In this document: positions 33,366 to 40,831 of the stretch, piece by piece | Layout: the number at the start of each line of letters is the position of its first letter | How positions within the stretch are numbered: position 1 is the stretch's first letter | From: Streptomyces monomycini | GTDB lineage: Bacteria > Actinomycetota > Actinomycetes > Streptomycetales > Streptomycetaceae | Assembly: GCF_022271435.1 (NCBI RefSeq) | Contig: NZ_JAFIQY010000015.1 | Location: 52,508 to 116,507 of the forward strand | Direction of reading: 5' to 3' | DNA: 64,000 nt | Position numbers and translations under genes: made by a program | The notes under the pieces: model-generated | What the model saw: only the letters and a program-made list of their open reading frames with translations | Database searches by the model: none | What the model was told of the DNA's origin: nothing

Positions 33366-34598
33366 GTGGAGTGGAAAAGCAAATTCATCGCCGACGACTC
33401 GGACTGGCCGGGCCTGACCTTCAATCCGGCCAAGGGCGACCTGCACACCATCCAGTCCCTCGCCACGGACGTGAAGACGGTCGGCGACGAGCTCGAAGAG
33501 CTGCACCAGCTGCTCAAGAGTGTCGGCAAGACCGACGGGGTGTGGGAGGGCGAGGCCGCCGAGAAGTTCCGGACGAAGCTCGGGGAACTGCCGAAATACC
33601 TCCAGCAGGGCACGGAGTCCATGCACGACTGCGCGAAGGCCCTGCGCACGTGGCACTCCCAGCTCGGCACGATGCAGCAGCGCGCCAAGGCCTTCGAGGC
33701 CGAGGCTGTCGAAGCGCGCAAGCACGCCGAGCAGAAGCGGAACAGCTACAACGGCCTCATCGACAAGTACAACGGGCTGGCCGGCGTGCCGCTGGAACAG
33801 TCCGAAGTCGACCGCATCAACAACGAGCTGGACACCGCGAAGGCCGCGGACGAAAAGGCCACGCACGCGCTCGAAGACATCATGAAGAAGGCGGAGGACC
33901 TGCGTTCCCAGTGGGACGACCGCGCGGGAGAGGCCGAGCGGGCGATACTCAAGGCGTCCGAGAACCATCCGCCGGACCTGCACTGGTGGGACCGCGCGCT
34001 CGACGGCATGAAGAAGGCGTGGCGCGGTTTCAAGGACTGGCTGGCCGAACACGCCGACCTGTTGTCCAACATCAGCGCGGTGCTGTCGATCCTCTCGCTC
34101 GCCACGATGGCCATCCCGCCGGTCGGCGCCATCCTGGGCGGCCTGGCCATCGGAACGAGTGCCCTCGCCCTGGCCGGTTACGGCATCAAGGCCTCCCGGG
34201 GAGGCAAGGTCGGAGTCATGGACTGGGTCGGTGCCGGCCTCGGAGTGCTGCCGGGCATCGGCGCTGTGAAGGGCTTCAGAGCCGCGGGCAAACTGGCCAA
34301 GGGTGAGAAAATCGTGGCGAACGGCGGGAAGGTCGCCAACACCTTCAAGAACGCCGAGAGCCTGGCCCGGTCGGAGAACGTCGCACGAGGTATGGGCGAC
34401 GGGTTGTTCCACAAAGGAATCCAGAAGGCGGCCAAGGCTTTCCAGGGCGACAAAGCCGCTCCCCTCGACGTAGCCCACTGGGGCGCCCGCGGCACCCAGA
34501 TGGGTGTGAAGGGCATCGGCGTCGGGCACCGTATCGAGTCCAACTGGCCCGAGGACAAGCCGCTGGGCAAGGCATTTCTGAGCGCGGCGGGAGCCTGA
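33366..34598 (+). CDS. putative T7SS-secreted effector protein with WXG-like N-terminus and membrane-active centre
   Basis: 410 residues. The N-terminal ~200 residues match the putative T7SS-secreted protein pattern: WPGLTFNPAKGDLHTIQSLA, then GVWEGEAAEKFRTKLGELPK (in part) with the W-x-G turn, and a long coiled coil (residues ~95-190). Next comes LSNISAVLSILSLATMAIPPVGAILGGLAIGTSALALAGYGI, a double hydrophobic hairpin at residues ~225-270, and a Lys/Gly-rich C-terminus ending FLSAAGA with no known toxin motif. The hydrophobic hairpin suggests membrane insertion. Start GTG 33366 just follows the WXG100 gene. Effector activity is inferred. Confidence 0.72.
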   Translation: MEWKSKFIADDSDWPGLTFNPAKGDLHTIQSLATDVKTVGDELEELHQLLKSVGKTDGVWEGEAAEKFRTKLGELPKYLQQGTESMHDCAKALRTWHSQLGTMQQRAKAFEAEAVEARKHAEQKRNSYNGLIDKYNGLAGVPLEQSEVDRINNELDTAKAADEKATHALEDIMKKAEDLRSQWDDRAGEAERAILKASENHPPDLHWWDRALDGMKKAWRGFKDWLAEHADLLSNISAVLSILSLATMAIPPVGAILGGLAIGTSALALAGYGIKASRGGKVGVMDWVGAGLGVLPGIGAVKGFRAAGKLAKGEKIVANGGKVANTFKNAESLARSENVARGMGDGLFHKGIQKAAKAFQGDKAAPLDVAHWGARGTQMGVKGIGVGHRIESNWPEDKPLGKAFLSAAGA

Positions 34599-34603
34599 CA
34601 CCG

Positions 34604-35767
34604 GTGAGTACGTACATGGCCGAGGCAGCCGGCACGACGGAGCCTGAGTTCCCGGTCACCTTCCGCGTCCCGCCCGCTTTCCATGAGATCCCGCTGATCG
34701 ACGATGTCGACGTCCTCGTGGAAGAGCTGCGTTTCCTCGCGATCGAGGTCTACCCGGAGGGCAGCAACGAACTGTGGTTCGCCTATGTCGCCATGCAGCT
34801 CCAGGCGGTGGAGGACATGCTGGCGGCCGGGGTGAGTTATGCGGGCTTCTGCATTCTGGACATCGAGGGGCAGCGGAGCACCGCCTCGGTCACCGCCTCC
34901 TTGATCGACAGCGGACCGCAGGCCCGGGCGGTGGACTGCAAGGAGCTGGTGGCCCAGCTCGCGGAGGAGTCTCCGGAGAGCGAGGTGGAGGTCGTCAAGC
35001 TGGCGGCCGGGGAAGCGGCCGTGCGTATCACTCCGGAGGCGGTGGATCTGCCGGGGGACATGACGGATTCCGGGCGGCCGGAGTCCGTGACGATCGGGAA
35101 GATCGCGGTCTTCTTCCCGGTTCCCGGGCAGCGGCAGGTCTGTCTGTTCGAGCTCAGTACGCCGTGCATGGACGACTGGAATCTGTATTCCGAGTTGTTC
35201 TTCAACATCGTGAACACGGTCGAGGTGACCGGCGCGCCGGGCGGCGGCTCCGTGCCCGTTCCGGGTCACGAGGGTGGCGTACGGCACGCTGCCGTATCGC
35301 CCGCCGCCGTACCGGAGACGGTCTCGCCCGAGCCTCCGTCTCTGGACCTCACGAAGAAGCTGTACTGGCATTCCAGCAGGCTTCTCGATGCTCTCGCCCT
35401 GCGGGGGCGCATGGAGCAGAATGCCCAGCCCTTCACCATCACTTGCGATGCGTGCACAGGAAAGGGTCTGCATTCCTCATGCTCGGCGCAGCATGACTGG
35501 CGTATCGAGGAATGTGATCCCGCGTCGCTGCCGACGGCTCTTCAGCGGCTGGGGGCCTATTTGGGCGACGGTGGCTGGTCCGTGGAGGCGCCGGCCGAAG
35601 AGGGAGCGCAGACCCTTCGGGCAGCGGCGGGCGCCGCAGCGTCCGCCGAGGTCGCGGGCTATGCGGTGTCCGTGACGGGGCATCTCGCCGAGCGGCGGCT
35701 GGAGGTGCGGCTCGTTTCGCCGTGTGTTCGCAGTGCGCCGGCGCCCGAGGGTTCGACGTTCGGCTGA
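34604..35767 (+). CDS. unrecognised partner of the T7SS effector
   Basis: 387 residues from GTG 34604, five bases after the effector stop. The N-terminal ~210 residues form an alpha/beta domain (FRVPPAFHEIPLIDD start, then VFFPVPGQRQVCLFELSTP and SELFFNIVNTVEVTG), which faintly recalls LpqN or PsbP-like folds. After a Pro-rich linker, a second domain (~residues 245-375) begins KLYWHSSRLLDALALRGRM and has a Cys-rich patch ITCDACTGKGLHSSC. No signal peptide is visible, so it is probably cytoplasmic. Tight coupling suggests a chaperone or immunity role for the upstream protein; this is inference only. Confidence 0.65.
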   Translation: MSTYMAEAAGTTEPEFPVTFRVPPAFHEIPLIDDVDVLVEELRFLAIEVYPEGSNELWFAYVAMQLQAVEDMLAAGVSYAGFCILDIEGQRSTASVTASLIDSGPQARAVDCKELVAQLAEESPESEVEVVKLAAGEAAVRITPEAVDLPGDMTDSGRPESVTIGKIAVFFPVPGQRQVCLFELSTPCMDDWNLYSELFFNIVNTVEVTGAPGGGSVPVPGHEGGVRHAAVSPAAVPETVSPEPPSLDLTKKLYWHSSRLLDALALRGRMEQNAQPFTITCDACTGKGLHSSCSAQHDWRIEECDPASLPTALQRLGAYLGDGGWSVEAPAEEGAQTLRAAAGAAASAEVAGYAVSVTGHLAERRLEVRLVSPCVRSAPAPEGSTFG

Positions 35768-35883
35768 GCCGGGGGTCGACGATCGGCTGATCCCGGGCCG
35801 GTCCGCGCATACCGGCGGCCTCGTCCGAGCATGTGTGAGATGGCGCACTGACGACGGGGCGCCGGGGTGTGCGGGGGCCGGAG

Positions 35884-36162
35884 TCAGGGGGCTGTGGTGG
35901 AGGTCTCGGGGGTGGGCTCGGTGGTGGGCCTGCGCAGGGCGCGGACGCCGCGGAACCCGATCACTCCGATTGCCGTCCCCAAGAGAAAGGACGTCACCGC
36001 GAGCGCGAGGTGCACCCAGAAGTAGGCGGTCGGGTCACCCGCGTCGTCGAAGGCGAGGCCGCTCCCGTCCTTCCAGAGGTTTTTGGCGAAAGTGATCCAG
36101 ATGAACCAGCTCCATACCCCGAACGCGAGCAGGAACCAGGAGACGGGGCGCGAGAGCTTCAT
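35884..36162 (-). CDS. small two-helix membrane protein
   Basis: 92 residues starting MKLSRPVSWFLLAFGVWSWF. Two membrane helices (residues ~6-24 and ~50-72) flank an outer loop with FAKNLWKDGSGLAFDDAGDPTAYFW. The C-terminal tail is Thr/Pro/Glu-rich. It belongs to a small, conserved but uncharacterised Streptomyces membrane-protein family found beside a D-Ala-D-Ala carboxypeptidase gene, and here it is divergent from such a gene. I chose ATG 36162; ATG 36189 would add nine residues. Role unknown, perhaps envelope-related. Confidence 0.72.
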   Translation of the reverse strand: MKLSRPVSWFLLAFGVWSWFIWITFAKNLWKDGSGLAFDDAGDPTAYFWVHLALAVTSFLLGTAIGVIGFRGVRALRRPTTEPTPETSTTAP

Positions 36163-36262
36163 GGAATCCAGTATGGGCAGCGGCTCCATCCGGCGGTCGG
36201 CGGGGGCACTCTTCCGTGGGGTGGTGTCCGGGGCACCTGCGCCGACGGGTACGTTCACCGAC

Positions 36263-37564
36263 GTGCCGACCACTTCTGCCGTTCATCCGATCACCGCCGC
36301 GCCCGTACGGCGCCATCTGCTCACCCGTACGGGCGCCGCCCTGGCCGGCACCGCCGTCCTGCTGCCGCCGCTGCTGCTCGCGGCCCCCGCGCACGCGGAC
36401 GAGAAGCCGAAGGACGGCAAGGGCGGGCAGCACGCGCCGAAGGCGCCGGCGCCGCCCGCCGAGATGTCGAAGGTCGGCGGCGGCCGGCTGGGGCAGGCCG
36501 GTACGCAGGTGCAGCTGAAGCCGGGGGCGCCGAAGCTGCCGGCCGACCTCACGGCGCGTTCCTGGATCGTCTCGGACGCCGAGAGCGGCAAGGTGCTGGC
36601 CTCGCACAACGCGCACTGGCAGCTGCCGCCGGCCAGCACGCTGAAGATGCTGTTCGCCGACACGGTGCTGCCGAAGTTCCCCAAGGACCAGAAGTACACG
36701 GTCAAGCCGGCCGACCTGGCGGGCATGGGTGACGGCAGCAGCCTGGTGGGGATAAAGGAGAATTTGAGTTATACGGTTCATGACCTTTGGCTGGGGGTTT
36801 TCCTGCGGTCCGGGAATGACGCTGTGCACACGCTGTCCGCGATGAACGGCGGTACGGCCAAGACCGTGCAGGAGATGCAGAAGCAGGCCGAGGCGCTGAA
36901 CGCGACGGACACGCATGTGGTGACGCCGGACGGTTACGACGCCCCGGGCCAGGTGTCCAGCGCGTACGACCTGAGTCTGTTCGCCCGCGCGGGGCTGCAG
37001 AACGCGGACTTCCGCGAGTACTGCTCCACGGTGAGCACGCAGTTCCCCGGCGAGGTCAAGGACGGCAAGCGCGGCACGTTCGGCATCCAGAACACCAACC
37101 GGCTGCTCAGCGGGGACTACGACGTCAAGCCGTACCCGGGCATCGCGGGGGTGAAGAACGGCTACACCACCAACGCCGGCTCGACCTTCACCGGGGTCGC
37201 CCAGCGGGGCGATCGCAAGCTGCTCGTCACGGTCATGAACCCGGAGAAGAAGGAACACAACGAGGCGTACAAGGAGACGGCCAAGCTCTTCGACTGGGGG
37301 TTCGCGGCGGCGGACAAGGTCGAGCCGGTCGGCCGGCTGGTCGGCCCCCGGAGCGAGGAGGGCGACGCGCGGACGGGCGGCGCCAAGCTGGACGGCGACC
37401 GGACGCGGGCCGGGCTGGAGGACTCCTCCGGCGGCTCCGGCGGCGCGTGGACCGCGCTGGCGATCACCGGCGGAGCGCTGGTGGTACTGGGCGGCCTGGC
37501 GCTCCTGGTGCACCGCCGCTGGCCCCTCCCGGAGCTGATGCGGCGGCGCGGGGGCAAGCATTGA
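36263..37564 (+). CDS. D-alanyl-D-alanine carboxypeptidase (S11 family, DacC-like)
   Basis: 433 residues. A twin-Arg-like N-terminus (VRRHLLTRTGAAL) and hydrophobic core end near PAHAD. The penicillin-binding fold has the SxxK motif in PPASTLKML, SGN in FLRSGNDAV and KNG in GVKNGYTTNAGST, which stands for the usual KTG box. A C-terminal membrane helix (ALAITGGALVVLGGLALLV) anchors it outside. It trims terminal D-Ala from peptidoglycan stem peptides. The start is uncertain: GTG 36263 avoids overlap with the divergent small gene; ATG 36173 is longer. The Pro/Lys-rich linker at residues ~50-85 is typical. Confidence 0.84.
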   Translation: MPTTSAVHPITAAPVRRHLLTRTGAALAGTAVLLPPLLLAAPAHADEKPKDGKGGQHAPKAPAPPAEMSKVGGGRLGQAGTQVQLKPGAPKLPADLTARSWIVSDAESGKVLASHNAHWQLPPASTLKMLFADTVLPKFPKDQKYTVKPADLAGMGDGSSLVGIKENLSYTVHDLWLGVFLRSGNDAVHTLSAMNGGTAKTVQEMQKQAEALNATDTHVVTPDGYDAPGQVSSAYDLSLFARAGLQNADFREYCSTVSTQFPGEVKDGKRGTFGIQNTNRLLSGDYDVKPYPGIAGVKNGYTTNAGSTFTGVAQRGDRKLLVTVMNPEKKEHNEAYKETAKLFDWGFAAADKVEPVGRLVGPRSEEGDARTGGAKLDGDRTRAGLEDSSGGSGGAWTALAITGGALVVLGGLALLVHRRWPLPELMRRRGGKH

Positions 37565-37628
37565 GAGGGAGCGGGACATGAGGGCGGGGCCGGGCGGGGT
37601 GCGTGGGCGTACCGCGCCCGGCCCCGTT

Positions 37629-38540
37629 CTACGCCCGGTCCGGCTCGGCGGGCTGCTCCTCGCAGTCCAGTGACTTGCCCGACGACTCCGGGTCGCAGCG
37701 CTCGGTCGCCGTCCAGGAGGCGCAGAAGACCACCAGTTTGGCCGTGAAGTTGATCCACAGGAGCAGGGCGATCGGGGTGCCGAAGGCGCCGTACATGCTC
37801 TTGGCGGCGACGCCCTGGAGGTAGCCGCTGAGGAGCAGCTTGAGGAGTTCGAAGCCGACGGCGCCGATGAAGCCGGCGACGACGACGGCGCGGCGGGGCG
37901 GGTGGACGCCAGGGAGCCGGGTCAGGACGTAGGCCAGCAGCAGGAAGTCGGCGAGTACGGCGATGCAGAAGCCGACGGCGGACAGCAGGACGCTGCCGAT
38001 GCCGCCTTCCGCGAGGCCGAGGGCCTTCGCCGCCTTGCCGACCGCGGCGCTGGCGAAGCCGGAGCAGGCCAGGGAGGCCAGGGCGGTGCCGCCGAGGCCG
38101 AGGAGCAGGGCGATGTCCTTGAGCTTGGCGACGAAGAAGTTGGTGTCCTCGTCGTCCTTCTCCCAGACGGCGCGCAGGCAGTCGCGCAGCGACTCGACCC
38201 AGCCGGCGCCGGTGAAGAGCAGGGCGACACCGGCGATGACGCCGACGGTGCCGGCGTTGTCGACGAGTGCGCCGAGGTCGAGCTGGCCGGAAATACCGGG
38301 GATCTGCTCGGAGATCTTCGACTGGAGGTCGTGCAGCTGCTGCTCGCTGAGCAGGGCGGCGCCGAGCGCGGCGGCCACGGTCAGCAGCGGGAAGAGCGCC
38401 ACGAAGCTGGTGAAGGTGATCGCGGCGGCCAGCCGGGTCCAGTGGACGCGTTGCATCCGTTCGTACGCCCGCCACAGGTGTGTGGTCATCAGCCAGGACA
38501 CGGCCGGGCCGATGACCGGCAGCTTGCTCAACCATTCCAT
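37629..38540 (-). CDS. YihY/BrkB-family inner membrane protein
   Basis: 303 residues with about six membrane helices. Family signatures include RLAAAITFTSFVALFPLLTV near residues 36-55 and FLLLAYVLTRLPGVHPPRRA, then SMYGAFGTPIALLLWINFTA near residues 245-264. The YihY family was once annotated as ribonuclease BN but is a membrane protein, perhaps a transporter or envelope factor. The N-terminal amphipathic helix MEWLSKLPVIGPAVSWLM is typical for actinobacteria. It is followed on the same strand by no close gene and preceded ten bases upstream by gtrA, so they may be co-transcribed. Confidence 0.86.
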   Translation of the reverse strand: MEWLSKLPVIGPAVSWLMTTHLWRAYERMQRVHWTRLAAAITFTSFVALFPLLTVAAALGAALLSEQQLHDLQSKISEQIPGISGQLDLGALVDNAGTVGVIAGVALLFTGAGWVESLRDCLRAVWEKDDEDTNFFVAKLKDIALLLGLGGTALASLACSGFASAAVGKAAKALGLAEGGIGSVLLSAVGFCIAVLADFLLLAYVLTRLPGVHPPRRAVVVAGFIGAVGFELLKLLLSGYLQGVAAKSMYGAFGTPIALLLWINFTAKLVVFCASWTATERCDPESSGKSLDCEEQPAEPDRA

Positions 38541-38549
38541 GGGCCCCGC

Positions 38550-39155
38550 CTACCCTTCGTCAGCCTTCGACACCATCTGAACAGGTATGTCGCCCGCGTG
38601 GCGGAAGACTAGCGTCCGCGTACCCCAGAAACGCAGGCATGTCGCCAGCGCCATGCCGACGCCCGCGCCCGCGACGGTGTCGGCGGTCGCCGAGGTCAGG
38701 CCGAGGACGTGGTGCGAGATTCCGAGGCAGGCGAGCTGGACGAGGGCGCCGGCGAGGTTCACGGCGAGGAAGACGGCGTAGCGGCGGAGGCGGACGGGCG
38801 CGGGGGCGCGGATGTGTACGGGGGCGGCACCGGGGGTGCGGATGCGTACGGGGGCGGGAACCGGGGCGCGGGCGCCGGGGCCGCCGTACGGGGATGGCGC
38901 CGGACGGGTACGGGTGCGGTACGTACCGAGGGCGTTCCCTGCGTACGCGACGGTGCAGCCCGCCAGGAACGACAGGGACTTGGCGGTGTACGGGTCCAGG
39001 CCGGCCGGGCCCCGCAGCCAGACGAACAGGGCCAGGTCGGCGGCGTACGCGAAGCTCCCGGCGACGGCGAAGCCGAGCAGTTCGGGGGCGAGGGTGCGGA
39101 GGCGGCGGGCCGGTGGCGGCCGGTCCGGAGTGCGGCGGGTGGGGCTCCTGGGCAT
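38550..39155 (-). CDS. GtrA-family membrane protein with a proline/arginine repeat insert
   Basis: 201 residues. Four membrane helices of the GtrA type: FAVAGSFAYAADLALFVWL, SLSFLAGCTVAYAGNALGTY, YAVFLAVNLAGALVQLACLG, and the last before LRFWGTRTLVF. Between helices 2 and 3 sits an unusual ~45-residue loop with repeats of the type PVRIRTPGAAPVHIRAPAPV. GtrA proteins help move or retain polyprenyl-linked sugars; the mycobacterial homologue Rv3789 is linked to decaprenyl-phosphoryl-arabinose. Its neighbours here are UbiA-, PAP2-, DprE1- and DprE2-like genes, which supports that role. Confidence 0.84.
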   Translation of the reverse strand: MPRSPTRRTPDRPPPARRLRTLAPELLGFAVAGSFAYAADLALFVWLRGPAGLDPYTAKSLSFLAGCTVAYAGNALGTYRTRTRPAPSPYGGPGARAPVPAPVRIRTPGAAPVHIRAPAPVRLRRYAVFLAVNLAGALVQLACLGISHHVLGLTSATADTVAGAGVGMALATCLRFWGTRTLVFRHAGDIPVQMVSKADEG

Positions 39156-39176
39156 GGTGGTGCGCCGCCCGTCCGT

Positions 39177-40151
39177 TCACACGTCCGCGACGGCCATCGC
39201 GTACAGCCCGGTCCAGGCCAGCCCGATGGCGGCCAGCGGGCGGTCCCGCAGGACGACGTCCTCCGGGGTGCCCGCGGTGCCCCGGTCGGCGAAGACCGCG
39301 TAGCGCAGGACGGCGAGGATGAACGGGACCATGGAGAGCTGGCGCCACGGCAGGACGCCCGCGGACGTGCCGCCGCTCTCCAGCGCCCACAGGCAGTACG
39401 CGAGGACGGCGCCGCCCGCCGCGAGCTGCCACACGAAGCGCAGGTAGCCGTCGCTGTACTCGCGCAGCAGGGGCCGGGTCGCGCCCCTGTCCGCCCGTTC
39501 CTCCCGCGCCGCCCGGAGCGCCTCGGAGTAGCGCTTGGCGGCGACCATGAACAGCGCGCCGAAGCCCGCGGTGATCAGGAACCAGCGGGACAGCGGGATG
39601 CCGAGCGCGGGGCCGCCGGTCATGGCGCGCAGCAGGAAGCCGGTGGTGACCACGGCCAGGTCGATGACCAGGACGTTCTTCAGGCTGACGCAGTAGGCGA
39701 GCTGCATGAGGAGGTAGGCGGCGAGCAGGGCGGCGGTGGCGGGGTTGCACAGGACGGCGGCGGCGACGGGTGCGAGGACGGCGAGCAGGGCGCCGGCCGC
39801 GTAGGCGACGGGTACGGGCACCTCGCCCGCGGCGACCGGGCGGCGGCACTTGTCGGGGTGGGCGCGGTCGGCCGTGGCGTCGCGTGCGTCGTTGACGAGG
39901 TAGACGGCGGACGCGGCGGCGGTGAAGAGGAGGAAGAGGAGCGGGAGTTGGAGGAGGGTCCGGTGGAGGAAGAGGTCACCGGCGGCGGCCGGGGCGGCGG
40001 CCACGAGGACGTTCTTGACCCATTGGCGGGGGCGGGCGGTGCGCAGCAGGCCCAGGAGCAGGGTGAGCACGCGGGGGCCCGGTTGCGCGGGGGTGGCCTC
40101 TCCGGGGCCGGGCGGCGGTTCCTCCAGGACGGCGGCGGTGCGTTCGGTCAC
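39177..40151 (-). CDS. UbiA-family prenyltransferase, decaprenyl-phosphate phosphoribosyltransferase-like
   Basis: 324 residues, about nine membrane helices. The first catalytic Asp-rich motif is YLVNDARDATADRAHPDK (NDxxDxxxD, near residues 76-93), and the second is YSDGYLRFVWQL further on. RPRQWVKNVLV near residue 42 matches DPPR synthase (Rv3806c type), which transfers phosphoribose from PRPP to decaprenyl phosphate. The GTG at 40151 overlaps the PAP2 stop by four bases (GTGA), so the two steps are translationally coupled. Context (GtrA, DprE1, DprE2) supports the assignment. Confidence 0.86.
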   Translation of the reverse strand: MTERTAAVLEEPPPGPGEATPAQPGPRVLTLLLGLLRTARPRQWVKNVLVAAAPAAAGDLFLHRTLLQLPLLFLLFTAAASAVYLVNDARDATADRAHPDKCRRPVAAGEVPVPVAYAAGALLAVLAPVAAAVLCNPATAALLAAYLLMQLAYCVSLKNVLVIDLAVVTTGFLLRAMTGGPALGIPLSRWFLITAGFGALFMVAAKRYSEALRAAREERADRGATRPLLREYSDGYLRFVWQLAAGGAVLAYCLWALESGGTSAGVLPWRQLSMVPFILAVLRYAVFADRGTAGTPEDVVLRDRPLAAIGLAWTGLYAMAVADV

Positions 40152-40615
40152 GGCCGTCCCCCGCGCACACGCTGCGGATGCGCCCCGCGCACGCTCGGCG
40201 CCCGCCTCCCGCGCACGCCCCGTGCGTGCCCGGCTCCCTCCCACGCCGCGAGCGCGCCCAGAGCCACAGCGGCAGCGGTGGCGGAGGCGGCGTGAGCGCT
40301 GGGGAAGGAGTACGGGCTCGCGGTCCGTACGAGGGGGGTGTGGCCGGGCGGCAGGGGGCGCGGGCGGCGTACGACGCGTTTGAGGCCGACGCTCAGCAGG
40401 TGGGCGCCGCAGCTCAGGGCCGTACCGCGGAGCCAGGCGGGGCGCCGGGACCGGTCGGCCGCGGCGCCCGCCAGCCCGGCGGCGAGCCAGAGCGCTCCGT
40501 GCTCGCCGCCGCGCGAGAGGGCGCGGGCCACGGCGGCCACCCGGGGGTCGGTTCCCCGGGTGCGCAGCGCCACGAGCAGGCGGTGATCCATCTCTTCGGG
40601 GGACAGCGGGGTCAC
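40148..40615 (-). CDS. PAP2-family phosphatase lacking the third catalytic motif
   Basis: 155 residues. Motif 1 is KRVVRRPRP (KX6RP) and motif 2 is YSFPSAHAASA (PSxH), characteristic of membrane PAP2 phosphatases of the Rv3807c type that would remove the 5-phosphate from decaprenyl-phosphoryl-5-phosphoribose. Motif 3 (SRX5HX3D), normally ~35-45 residues later, is absent: the frame instead ends in an Arg/Gly-rich tail (HARGVRGRRAPSVRG). The C-terminus looks deleted, so activity is doubtful. A TTG-initiated longer form from 40687 exists; I prefer GTG 40615. Overlaps the UbiA gene by 4 bp. Confidence 0.75.
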   Translation of the reverse strand: MTPLSPEEMDHRLLVALRTRGTDPRVAAVARALSRGGEHGALWLAAGLAGAAADRSRRPAWLRGTALSCGAHLLSVGLKRVVRRPRPLPPGHTPLVRTASPYSFPSAHAASATAAAVALGALAAWEGAGHARGVRGRRAPSVRGAHPQRVRGGRP

Positions 40616-40831
40616 CTCGATCCGGTTCGTGCCGGCTCCCGGGCGGACCGCCCGCTTCGTGCGGTCCGCCCGGCGCCTGTCCCTCAAGCCCTTGGGGGCT
40701 CCGCGTCCGACTCTTCCGGGGCACCGCGCGCCGCGCCGTCGCGATTAGCCCATCCACCCCGTAAATCACTCTTTTCGTGCGACCGGGGCGGATAGCTGAA
40801 TCGACGCTATTGCCGCATTACGGTCGCTGGC

